This document shows, one piece after another, positions 1-9,300 of a stretch of 64,000 bases of DNA. The DNA lies in contig NZ_JAUORV010000009.1 of the NCBI RefSeq assembly GCF_030548205.1, forward strand, positions 124,001 to 188,000. Direction: 5' to 3'. This DNA comes from Aliiglaciecola sp. 3_MG-2023. GTDB taxonomy: Bacteria; Pseudomonadota; Gammaproteobacteria; Enterobacterales; Alteromonadaceae. The notes beneath the pieces are model-generated. The model was given only the letters and a program-made list of their open reading frames with translations, was not told where the DNA came from and searched no databases. The position numbers and the translations under genes were made by a program. How positions within the stretch are numbered: position 1 is the first letter of the stretch; each line of letters opens with the position of its first letter.

Positions 1-2204
1 ATACCTGTTAACAGCCCCATATCAGAGTTTAGTGCAAAGCTAGATAAAGTGAGCACTGCAAACCCTAAAGTTAACACCACAGTTGTAACCCAAAGTGCTT
101 TTCCAACACTTCCGAAGGCATATCTTACTGCATTTTCGGCGCTTTCGTTCTGTTGCCGTGCGTGCTGATATTTACTCAAGAAATGAACTGTGTCATCCAC
201 TATTATACCTAAAGCCATACTTAATACGACTGACAAGCCCATATTAATTTCACCAGAATATACGCCCCAAATACCAAAACCGATTGCCGCAGGTAACAGA
301 TTTGGTATTAAGCTAATGGCTCCCATTTTCCAAGATTTCAGTGCAAACATTAAGATAACGCTAATTAAAACGAGCGCTAAAACTGTACCTTTAAGTAAGC
401 TATTCATATTGGCTTCACCAATATGAGCAAACATTAAATTTTGACTGCCCGCAGTCAGTCGTAATTCTGGCGCATTTTCCTCTATCCACCCATAAGCTTG
501 CTGTTCAAAAGCAGTAATTTCTTTACTGCCTAAGGTTTGCATGGTGACAAAAATACGGGTTCCTGATTTATCAATATTTAACTGGTTGTTTAGGTCTAAA
601 TTAAAAGGTAACGACATCTCATATAACAACAAAAACTGTGCTGCCATGGGTTGGCTTTCAGGTAAGCGATAATACGCGGGATCATCACCATGCATATTTT
701 TGTTAAGTCGTAAAAACACATCACTGATAGTAGATACGTTATCGACCTCAGGGCGCGCTTTTAGCCACTGACTAAACTCATGAATGTGTTTCAGACTAGT
801 AGGTTCATTTATCCCCGACTCTTGTTCGGTAAATAGAGCAAAATCTATGGTTGTCATGCCACTTAAAACTTGCTCTTGATAATCTGCTGCAATTTTGAAT
901 TCTGCGCTGTCATCAAAATATTCAACGGGAGTATCGTTTATTTTGTTCATAAAAGACGCTCCAACAGCCGCGACAACAACGACGATAGTAAACGGAAGTA
1001 TGCGTTTATGATGACGAATAACCCACTCACCAATCTTTACAAAGCTATCATTATTGGAGTCTGATTGTTTTGTCTGTTTAAGGGGCAGAAGTCGTAAAAT
1101 TGAAGGGAGAAAACTGATTGACATGATAAACGCAATCATCACCCCCATTGCGGTCAATGTTCCCAAATCCGCTAATGCGGGAACATCTGAAAAATTTAGG
1201 GTCAAAAAACCAATAGCTGTTGTTGCACTGGTGATGAAAATAGGTTTAACGTTTAATAGCATACTGCTTTGTATTGCTTCTACTTTTTCCTTGCCCTGTC
1301 GCATCTCATATAACAAGGAAGCAATAACATGAACGCAATCCGCTACGGCAAGGGTCATAACAAGGGTCGGCACATTTACGGTAGCAGTCGTTAAATCAAA
1401 GCCTACCCAACCACCCACTCCCATTGTTGCAGCGATTGAGAAAGCGACGACTAATAGTGTCACCAAGGTACCGATAAAAGATCTTAATAACACGCCTAAA
1501 ACCACTAAGATAACAACAAACATCAATGGTACTAAGGTTGATGCATCACCTTTTGCTGCCGATTCGAAAGCAGCATTCATAAATACGATTCCAGTATGGT
1601 GGAATTCGTGATCTGGATATAACGCCTGATATTTGCTGGTTAACTGTGTGAGAAAGTCTACAATTTCGCCGGTTTCTTTGGTTTTATCGCCCTCAGGCAG
1701 ATTAACAGTTACCGACACTAAGGCAACTTTGCCTTGCTCATCCACTAAACGGTTAAGTAAATTAGGCTCGACTAAAGCAACACGTTTTACACGTTCAACT
1801 AATTCGTCATCGATGTTGTCAGAGTCGAGTATAAGTTGTTCAACGATCATGTCGTCTTCTTCAGCCCAAGTGTGCTGAAAGTTAGCAATAGAGTCGACAC
1901 GGCTAGACAAAGGCGTTTGCCAGGCATCTTCGGTAAAATCAGAAATTAATTTTAATGTAACCGGATTAAAAACACTTCCGCTTTTAGGCGAAATTAAAAT
2001 GTTTGCATTCTCGTTCTTACTGAAAATAGCCTGCATTTCTTCGAAGGCGATTCGCTGAGGATTATCTTTCTCAAAGTAAACTTTATAATCACCATTGAAC
2101 GCTAATTTCTGGGCTCCTGTACCACATATAGCAACAAACAAAAGACTTAAGAAAATTGTTAACCAAGGTCTATTTAAAACGATATTCAACCACAAACTGC
2201 GCAT
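1..2204 (-). CDS. RND/MMPL-family exporter, 3' end outside window
   Basis: The minus-strand frame is open from an ATG at 2204 to the window edge (734 codons, no stop), so the C-terminus is missing. The start MRSLWLNIVLNRPWLTIF is a cytoplasmic stub followed by a first membrane helix at about residues 12-30. A large periplasmic loop follows, then a bundle of helices that contains TLAVADCVHVIASLL. After a second periplasmic loop comes a second bundle with the motif GIIVDDTVHFLSKY. This two-fold repeat with acidic residues in the membrane is typical of COG1033 RND/MMPL exporters, which use the proton gradient to move lipids or other hydrophobic compounds. The substrate cannot be read from the sequence. 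Most of the family is about 770-800 residues long, so perhaps 40-60 residues are missing. The gene is divergent from the acyl-CoA dehydrogenase gene, with 350 bp between them. Confidence 0.85.
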   Translation of the reverse strand, partial: MRSLWLNIVLNRPWLTIFLSLLFVAICGTGAQKLAFNGDYKVYFEKDNPQRIAFEEMQAIFSKNENANILISPKSGSVFNPVTLKLISDFTEDAWQTPLSSRVDSIANFQHTWAEEDDMIVEQLILDSDNIDDELVERVKRVALVEPNLLNRLVDEQGKVALVSVTVNLPEGDKTKETGEIVDFLTQLTSKYQALYPDHEFHHTGIVFMNAAFESAAKGDASTLVPLMFVVILVVLGVLLRSFIGTLVTLLVVAFSIAATMGVGGWVGFDLTTATVNVPTLVMTLAVADCVHVIASLLYEMRQGKEKVEAIQSSMLLNVKPIFITSATTAIGFLTLNFSDVPALADLGTLTAMGVMIAFIMSISFLPSILRLLPLKQTKQSDSNNDSFVKIGEWVIRHHKRILPFTIVVVVAAVGASFMNKINDTPVEYFDDSAEFKIAADYQEQVLSGMTTIDFALFTEQESGINEPTSLKHIHEFSQWLKARPEVDNVSTISDVFLRLNKNMHGDDPAYYRLPESQPMAAQFLLLYEMSLPFNLDLNNQLNIDKSGTRIFVTMQTLGSKEITAFEQQAYGWIEENAPELRLTAGSQNLMFAHIGEANMNSLLKGTVLALVLISVILMFALKSWKMGAISLIPNLLPAAIGFGIWGVYSGEINMGLSVVLSMALGIIVDDTVHFLSKYQHARQQNESAENAVRYAFGSVGKALWVTTVVLTLGFAVLTLSSFALNSDMGLLTG

Positions 2205-2555
2205 TTATCATCCTCTAAAGGGGGGTAAGTTGGTCGCTTTGCAAACATACAATATTGGTTGCTAACAATACATCAATATAACGACAAATTCTTGATTCGG
2301 TAGATGTATAAGATAATAGTTTACTCCTTCATCAAACACCTAATTTGGCCACCTCAAACGGCATCAATTGCTCGAAAGGGTATTTATTGGTAGTCCCTGC
2401 TACGCCAAAAACTCAACTTAAGATATTGTTTATTATGAACTTTACGTTCATCCCCCCCTTTCAAAGACAGTTATTTCAATGATTTTTATTGCAGTTTTTT
2501 TTGATCTTTTGTTAAAAACATGTAGTATTAACTTCAACTGGTCAGATGAGCGGAT
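2205..2555. promoter_or_regulatory. Divergent intergenic region between RND exporter and fadE-like gene
   Basis: This 351-bp A+T-rich region has no convincing ORF and must hold the promoters of both divergent genes. The only recognisable site is the FadR-like box at its right end, listed separately. Nothing else in it can be assigned with confidence. Confidence 0.5.
2536..2552 (+). promoter_or_regulatory. FadR-like operator just upstream of fadE-like start
   Basis: The 17-mer AACTGGTCAGATGAGCG keeps the whole left half of the FadR consensus (AACTGGTCNGACCAGTT) and about 12 of its 16 specified positions. It lies immediately before the start codon of a predicted acyl-CoA dehydrogenase, the expected target class of FadR. 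Its position would let a bound repressor block transcription close to the ribosome-binding site. The right half-site is degenerate, so regulation by FadR is an inference. Confidence 0.45.
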
Positions 2556-4808
2556 GTGTTAATTATGAGTATTAGAACAAGTTTAAAGAAAGTGTTACCC
2601 CCAATTTCAGTAACCGAGCAAGAAGCATTAGATGCTGGAGATGTTTGGATTGAATCTTCAATTTATCAAGGTAAGCCAGATATGCAGGCCTTGAGAGATA
2701 TTCCGGCAGCGAAGCTAAGTAAAGACGAGCAAGCCTTTTTAGATGGGCCGGTTACAGAACTATTAGGTATGATTGACGATTTTGAATTGCAAAATAGCAA
2801 GCATATCCCAGATGAAATACTTACCTTTCTAAAAGTAAATAAATTTTTCGCCTTGATTATTCCTAAGAAGTTTGGAGGATTAGAATTCAGTCCTTATGCA
2901 AACTCAACGATAGTGGCGACTATTGCCGCTACCAGTGGTGCGATTGCAGTAACGGTTATGGTACCTAACTCATTAGGCCCTGGTGAGTTATTGATGCACT
3001 ACGGTACAGAAGCACAACAAAACCATTGGCTACCCAAACTGAGTGTCGGGCAAGATATCCCTTGTTTTGCGTTAACAGGCCCTGAAGCCGGCTCTGATGC
3101 GGGTGCAATTCCTGACGCTGCCTACGTCACTAAAGGTACCTGGGAAGGTGAAGAAGTGATTGGCCTTAGCGTTAGTTGGGACAAGCGTTATATTACCTTA
3201 GCCCCAATTGCTACCGTACTAGGTTTGGCTTTTAAAGTGTTTGATCCCGACCAACTGTTAGGTGATTCACTTGAATTGGGTATTACCTGCGCATTAATTC
3301 CTAAAAGTCATCCCGGTGTTGAACTAGGCAATCGCCATGATCCTATGGGTGTGCGCTTTTATAATGGAACCACCCGCGGTGAAAACGTGTTTATTCCCAT
3401 GGACTTTATTATTGGTGGCCAAAAAAATATTGGGCGCGGATGGCAAATGTTGGTGGCATGTTTAGGTGCCGGACGCGGAATTTCACTTCCTGCAATGGGT
3501 GTAGCTACTGCGCAAACTGCATTTAAATCAACCGCAGAGTACTCCTTTGTTCGTGAGCAATTTGGTGTACCTATTGGACGATTCGAAGGTATTCAGGAAA
3601 AGTTAGCGGATATTGCTGGTAAAACTTTTGTTCTAGAAGCTATGCGAGTTTTAACAACTGAAGGACTTGGTTTAGGACTGAAACCTTCTGTCGTTACTGC
3701 CATTGCCAAGTATCATATGACAGAATTAGGTCGTGATGTCTTAAACTCTGCCATGGACGTACAGGCAGGAAAAGCGATTCAACGTGGTCCTCAAAATACC
3801 CTGGCAAATGGCTATTCTGCTCTTCCAATTGCAATTACAGTTGAGGGTGCAAACATTTTAACTCGCAACCTAATGATTTTTGGCCAAGGGGCAATGCGTT
3901 GTCATCCTTACCTTAAAGAAATGGTTGATTTGATCCACAGTGAAGACAATGCCGCTGATGCCGAATTTAATAAAGTGTTAGGAAAAACGGTAAAATTCAG
4001 CGTGGCTAATTCTTTCCGTTCTATGTTGAATAGCTATGTACCTTTTGCACGTTCAGCCAAAAGTGCAATGCCGGAAGTGAAAAAATACGAAAAACGCTTA
4101 AATGCAATGTCAGCAAAGCTTGCACCACTAGCCGATTTGTCATTACTCGTTTTAGGTGGAGACCTGAAAAAAGCCGAGCTATTATCAGCCCGTCTAGGCG
4201 ACGTTATGAGCTACACCTATGCAGCAATGGCGGTGATACGTTTCTATGAACAAAAAGTGTCTAATCGTGCTGAAGCATTGCCGTACTTTGAATATGCAAT
4301 TCAATGGTGTTTACAGCAAGGTGAGCAAGCATTAGTTAATTTCGTAAGTAACTTCCCAAATACCGCAACTCGTGGTTTGATGAGAGTACTCACCAATACT
4401 TATAGCACTTCAGTAAAAGGCATTTCTGACGATTTAGTTCGTCAGCTTTCAGCAGCAACTATGCAGCAATCTAGCATTAAGAGCGAGCTTACCCATTTAG
4501 TGAAGTCTAATGTAGGTGATGGAAATTATATTAATGAACAAGCATTTGATGCCAAACACGCAGCGATGCCAGTTCTTAAAAAGATTCAAAAACAATTGCG
4601 TCAAACTCCAGTTGTACCTGCTTTAACTTTCGAGCATATTGTGAATACTTTTGCTGATAGAGGTTTATTAACTTCAGATGAAGTCACCTTGGTTATGGAT
4701 TACAACGATAAGCGTAAACTCGCAGTAAGAGTTGACGAATATACCTTTGATTTAGAGTTAGTTGATATTCATAACAGTGCTGAATCGGAGCAAGCTGACG
4801 CAGCATAA
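2556..4808 (+). CDS. fadE: FadE-type acyl-CoA dehydrogenase
   Basis: The 750-residue protein is related to FadE, the FAD-dependent enzyme that oxidises acyl-CoA to trans-2-enoyl-CoA in the first step of beta-oxidation. The N-terminal region KKVLPPISVTEQEALDAG matches the start of the FadE soluble core. FALTGPEAGSDAG (residues 171-183) is the acyl-CoA dehydrogenase substrate/FAD signature, and E430 in ITVEGANILTR sits where the catalytic base is expected. The long C-terminal extension is typical of FadE rather than of short 380-residue dehydrogenases. E. coli FadE (814 residues) has an N-terminal hydrophobic anchor that is absent here, so the protein may be soluble or peripherally bound. The start is GTG at 2556, with ATG at 2565 as an alternative; neither has a strong ribosome-binding site. 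A terminator follows, so the gene is probably monocistronic. Confidence 0.9.
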   Translation: MLIMSIRTSLKKVLPPISVTEQEALDAGDVWIESSIYQGKPDMQALRDIPAAKLSKDEQAFLDGPVTELLGMIDDFELQNSKHIPDEILTFLKVNKFFALIIPKKFGGLEFSPYANSTIVATIAATSGAIAVTVMVPNSLGPGELLMHYGTEAQQNHWLPKLSVGQDIPCFALTGPEAGSDAGAIPDAAYVTKGTWEGEEVIGLSVSWDKRYITLAPIATVLGLAFKVFDPDQLLGDSLELGITCALIPKSHPGVELGNRHDPMGVRFYNGTTRGENVFIPMDFIIGGQKNIGRGWQMLVACLGAGRGISLPAMGVATAQTAFKSTAEYSFVREQFGVPIGRFEGIQEKLADIAGKTFVLEAMRVLTTEGLGLGLKPSVVTAIAKYHMTELGRDVLNSAMDVQAGKAIQRGPQNTLANGYSALPIAITVEGANILTRNLMIFGQGAMRCHPYLKEMVDLIHSEDNAADAEFNKVLGKTVKFSVANSFRSMLNSYVPFARSAKSAMPEVKKYEKRLNAMSAKLAPLADLSLLVLGGDLKKAELLSARLGDVMSYTYAAMAVIRFYEQKVSNRAEALPYFEYAIQWCLQQGEQALVNFVSNFPNTATRGLMRVLTNTYSTSVKGISDDLVRQLSAATMQQSSIKSELTHLVKSNVGDGNYINEQAFDAKHAAMPVLKKIQKQLRQTPVVPALTFEHIVNTFADRGLLTSDEVTLVMDYNDKRKLAVRVDEYTFDLELVDIHNSAESEQADAA

Positions 4809-4851
4809 GTAAATGTGTTGTCACAGGTAGTCCAACGGCTATGACTTTAAA

Positions 4852-4879
4852 AGCAGATAGAAATATCTGCTTTTTTTTT
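4852..4879 (+). terminator. Rho-independent terminator of fadE-like gene
   Basis: A perfect 8-bp stem (AGCAGATA / TATCTGCT) with a four-base loop GAAA is followed by nine T residues, 43 bases after the stop codon. Confidence 0.9.
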
Positions 4880-5069
4880 GCTTAATTTTTTAATTTGCGC
4901 CGAGTTTATCTAAAAAATGAAAATCTGATGCAGGATAATTTCGCCATTGATAGCATCAGCCATAAAAAAACGCTACCATCAAGATTAACAGTGAAGAATA
5001 TTGTTTAGGCAATATTTCAATACTAACCCCATGGAAAAACCCAAGATTTAAAAGGCTGGATGAGACGTA

Positions 5070-5813
5070 ATGGCAAACGAGCGATTAGAAAACGATCTTC
5101 CCAACATCGTTCTAGATAAAGAAGATAGAGAAGCTTTTCAGCGCACAAGAGCGAAAGAGAAAACCAAAACCAAAAAGAACAGTAGCCCCGACAAAGAGCC
5201 CAAAAGTGGTGTTTCAGGCGCTTGGCTTTTTTTAGTTATGCTTATAGCCTTGGCGGCATGCGGAGCAAGTTATTGGCTTTATCAGCAAAAAATTCAAAGC
5301 GATGCAGAACTAGCTAATGCCATCGACCGTGTATCGGAATTAGAAAGACGCTTGTCTGCAACTGGCGAGGAAATGGATCAATCCGCTGGAGCCCTTAGGG
5401 TCACAGTGTCTGAACTAACGGAAAAGACAGATGAGTTGTGGGAGCAAATGGATAAGCTTTGGGCGTCCGCTTGGCGCAGAAATCAAACTGACATTAACCA
5501 ACTTGCTGAAAAGTTAAAACAACAAAATAGTCAAACTCAGAAGACGCTGGGGGTGATGGAGGGTGACTACTCCACGTTAACAACCAATTTGGCTATATTG
5601 GAAGAACAGTTATCTCAGCAGGCGAATGAGTTATCCCAATTAAGTACACTGTTAGCCGAAGTGAAATCAACAAGTAACAATAGCGCACGAGAAATCGGCG
5701 ATATACAGGCCAAATTGGTTGCCCTAGACCAGGTAAATGGAGCATTAACTCGGCGGGTGGCGGAATTAGAAAAATGGCGCAGAGAAGCCGAAGTTACCCC
5801 TACCGTTCCCTAA
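5070..5813 (+). CDS. Single-pass membrane protein with long coiled coil, function unknown
   Basis: The 247-residue protein has a charged cytoplasmic N-terminus of about 48 residues that is rich in Lys and Glu. One hydrophobic helix follows at about residues 50-70 (AWLFLVMLIALAACGASYWL). The rest, about residues 75-240, shows heptad-like Leu spacing with many Gln and Glu residues, typical of a periplasmic coiled coil. No catalytic motif is visible. The layout recalls envelope scaffold or tether proteins, but no family could be named. The gene stands alone: it is 260 bp downstream of the fadE-like gene and its terminator, and it converges on the pilus operon across a shared terminator. Confidence 0.75.
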   Translation: MANERLENDLPNIVLDKEDREAFQRTRAKEKTKTKKNSSPDKEPKSGVSGAWLFLVMLIALAACGASYWLYQQKIQSDAELANAIDRVSELERRLSATGEEMDQSAGALRVTVSELTEKTDELWEQMDKLWASAWRRNQTDINQLAEKLKQQNSQTQKTLGVMEGDYSTLTTNLAILEEQLSQQANELSQLSTLLAEVKSTSNNSAREIGDIQAKLVALDQVNGALTRRVAELEKWRREAEVTPTVP

Positions 5814-5844
5814 CTTTTAATTACCAAGCTAATAGCAAAATTTA

Positions 5845-5875
5845 AAAGGCTCAATATTTTGAATATTGAGCCTTT
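5845..5875. terminator. Bidirectional terminator between convergent genes
   Basis: A 14-bp stem (AAAGGCTCAATATT pairing with AATATTGAGCCTTT) with a three-base loop lies between the coiled-coil gene (plus) and pilE (minus). It has A residues before and T residues after it, so it can act in both directions. Confidence 0.85.
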
Positions 5876-5893
5876 CTCGTATCAGACTAATTT

Positions 5894-6367
5894 TTAACAG
5901 CCCCAGCAATACTCACTAGATGACAAAGAGCTACTATTGTCTTTATCCCACGCTTTTCTGCCATCACTATAATAATAAACGTTGCCATCACCAGCTTGCG
6001 ATGTGCCTGAAACAGGGGTAGCGGTTATCATATAGCTGCTCCCAGATGCTGACACGCTTTCAATAGTGAGATCATATTTTTTATTCGTTGCGGGTTCAGA
6101 GGATGGCGAATAACTATGGAAAATGGCAGGTTTACCTGTATCAGCTGCAGATTCTGCTGCGCCTTTGTAACTATAAGTTGATGCCTTATGACGTTCCATG
6201 GCCGCAGCTAACGCCATTAAATCAGACTGCGCAGCTCCTCTATTGCTGGTTTTCAAATAACCTTGATAACTTGGATAAGCAATACTGGTAATAATACCGA
6301 CAATTGCCACCGTTATCATTAATTCAATAAGCGTAAAACCCTTGTTCCAATTACTATGCATCATCAT
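5894..6367 (-). CDS. pilE: Type IV minor pilin, PilE-like
   Basis: The protein of about 157 residues carries a class III prepilin leader: a short basic stretch ending in NKG, then FTLIELMITVAIVGIITSIAYPSYQGY. The prepilin peptidase PilD would cut after the Gly, and Glu at +5 of the mature protein is present. The rest is a short pilin head with two Cys at the very C-terminus (EYCWGC). This is the last gene of the pilV-W-X-Y1-E operon, 8 bp after the pilY1 stop. Three successive ATG codons (6367, 6364, 6361) follow an AGAGGA ribosome-binding site. The third has the best spacing, so the true start may be 6361. The expected role is as a minor pilin in the initiating or tip complex with PilY1. Confidence 0.9.
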   Translation of the reverse strand: MMMHSNWNKGFTLIELMITVAIVGIITSIAYPSYQGYLKTSNRGAAQSDLMALAAAMERHKASTYSYKGAAESAADTGKPAIFHSYSPSSEPATNKKYDLTIESVSASGSSYMITATPVSGTSQAGDGNVYYYSDGRKAWDKDNSSSLSSSEYCWGC

Positions 6368-6375
6368 TCCTCTTA

Positions 6376-9300
6376 TTACTCTCGCTCAATTTCAGTTTTC
6401 CAACTGTTTTTCAGCACGCGTTCAAAACGCCCATAAATATTTTCAGCTAAACATTCAAATGCGGTTCCACATGCTAGTGGATCGCCATCTTCGTCAACAT
6501 CAATCACCGCGGAGGTACATTCAGTTCCTAAACACACAACAGGAGTTGTGATATCTTCAATAAGAATTTTTGTTTCCGGGGCAATACCAGTTTGCTGCAA
6601 TTGCGCATACCTGTCTTCATTAGAGAACTCATCATCATAATTTAAGTCAGTCACTGCATTAGCATTGACCAAATTAACCAGATAGGCGCGGCTATTACCG
6701 GTTGGAGGCGCACAGGAACTATCGCTGGCGGTGGCTGGTAGGTAGGTTGTAAAAAACAACTTGTAGTCAATGATCAAAGGGGAGGCCAACACCTTTTCTC
6801 CACCGCTTCCTAAGGTCAAATACCAGCCATGTTTACTCGCAAATTCCGATGTAGCAATTTCCTTGGTCGTTTCATCACTTGCGGTCAACGAATGTGCGGT
6901 CGCATCGTATAAATCAGAAATAAGATATGGCGAAGCAGGTAGGGTGTAATTACCATCTTCATCAAGGGTAAAGACACCTTCATCCTTGATCATATAAAAA
7001 TGATCTTGAATAACACTGTTCAGCGGTTTAGCACGATAGCCTGACCCAAGGGCTACCGCATAATAGTGATCATTGCCGAGGTTAATCTCTGAGACATCTG
7101 GGCCATAAAAGAAACGTCTATTATCTTCAGCTGTGTCACCGCCAAATTTAGCCATTACCGCACCAGTAACCAGCTCACTAACCCCACTACCATTATGAAT
7201 ATCTAATCTAAATAGCTGGCCACCCATATCGGCAACATACATGTGATCAGCGATACCATCCCCTTCTCTATCAATCACTGAGACTCTAGCAGGGATGCTG
7301 TACTGCATATCTGTTAACACCAAATCTGCATCAGAATTACTGGCACTCCACAATAAACTTCCTGTATCTGCATCGACCATATAAACAGCGTTACCGACTG
7401 AATCAGCGCTACGTAGTTCTTTATCGTCTTGGGAGTCATCGTAACCACCAGCAAAAATTAGTACATCTTTTGTTGTTGAACCTATTTTAACTTTTGTCAC
7501 TGTAGGTCTTGACCAGCTTTGTCCTAATTTTTCAAAGCCTGTACTGCCACCACGGATTTCGAATTTTAAAAGTGGTGATGTTTTATTCGTAATATCAAAG
7601 GCATAATAATTTCTGCCGCCTCTTCGCATACCAACATAAAGATAGATATCATTATCGGTAGTACGCAAGACCATATCGCCGTCTAAACCGTATATATGAT
7701 TGTAAGAGGAACCGTCTTTATATAAATCATACTGGTTAGAAAGCAATTCTTTGGGCATAATTGCAAAATTTTCACTGCCAGAAGTTGGGTCGAAAGAGTG
7801 CAATAAACCGTGATTAGTCGCCACTAAAATTGCACTATCGGTATCAGAGTAATTAACAATAATAGGCTGAGAATGAATCGGGTCTCCCATGGCTAAGCGA
7901 ACATCCGTAAAATCTCCATCACCATCTTCATCCCTGACATCGACGCCTCTCACCCATTTAAGAATATCACTGCGTAGTACCCCTGAGTCGGGTAAAGCTG
8001 ATATTGCCAGGTCGCTTTCAGTAATACTGGTATTACTTTCATGTAATTGATTTGCATCCACGGCAATAGCGCCACTGCCCTCGAAGGCGTATATGTTGCG
8101 GGTCAGATTCATTCTGCTGGCGGCACCACCTTCTCTAACATCATTGCCATCAGCCAATACAGACCAGTAGCTATGGGCATTTTCAGAAAAGAACCCAGTG
8201 CCTTCATCTACCGCTTCTAAACCATTTTGATCTAAGACTTGATCGCCATCTATACGATAGCGCTTTAAATTTCCTGGCCAAATTGCCCCTTCGGAGGGCT
8301 TAAATAAGGCAAAGTAAAGTTCATCATTGTGGGTTAATCGATTTAACTGGTTCACGGCAACCCCTGGAGACACGAACGTAGTATTCACATCTTTAACGGT
8401 TTTCAAAATGGATGAAAATGCGGTGACCAGATCTGCGGAATTATCAGCTTCATAAAACCCCCCTCCTCCATTGATGGCGAGCTGATTTAAAAAAGCACTG
8501 GCACTGCTGCTAGTTGCAAAGCCGATGGTGTGAGTGATGATCCGCGTATCAATGGCTGAGTCGCCCAAATCGCCGATGTTTTCCACTAAATCAACACCGC
8601 ATTTTTCCCCTCCACTACCGGTACAGTTCTTACCCAACAACGCCTGAATTTTCGATACACTGTGGTTATAGTTAGCTTCACCATCAGATAATAGAACAAT
8701 ATGATTATTTGTCTGGCATTGCTGATCTTGTATAGGCGTATCATAGACCGCGCCAGAAGGTATGTACTCACTAACACAGTAGCTAGAACTTAAATTATCC
8801 TCAGTACAGCCATACGGGAGCACAGAGTTATCACCAATGTAAGATAATCGATGACTGACTCTGGTACTTTTTCGCACAGAGGAAGACACAGAACTTGGGC
8901 CACGTTGTAAACCGTAGTCCACGGCTCGCCCACCATAATAATTCGTCGCCTCTAATAGGGTATCAACAATAGGTGTGTAACCGTTTGCTGTTAATTCATC
9001 CACTTTACCGATTAAATGCTCCCTGACCGTTGAAGTCGCTCCTGGAGTTGATAACCCTTGATACTCCACCACTAATATCGGAGCGGCCGAAGGCTTCCCT
9101 TTGTATGCATAAGCACCTCTATTACCTGTGATATCAGACACCACAAAAGACATATCATTACCCGACTCCCAATCTCCTCGGTCGACTAACTCTTGAACAA
9201 TTGAAGACAAATCAGGAGTTTCGTAAGTATAGTTTTTATACCAGCTAGGAATGCTTCCCCATGTCACCGATGCGGACGTTTTTGGATCGTCTCTGAGTCT

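Noticed and set aside
870-1878. Several plus-strand ORFs in the first 2 kb
   Set aside because: They lie opposite the RND exporter gene, have no ribosome-binding sites and show no domain.
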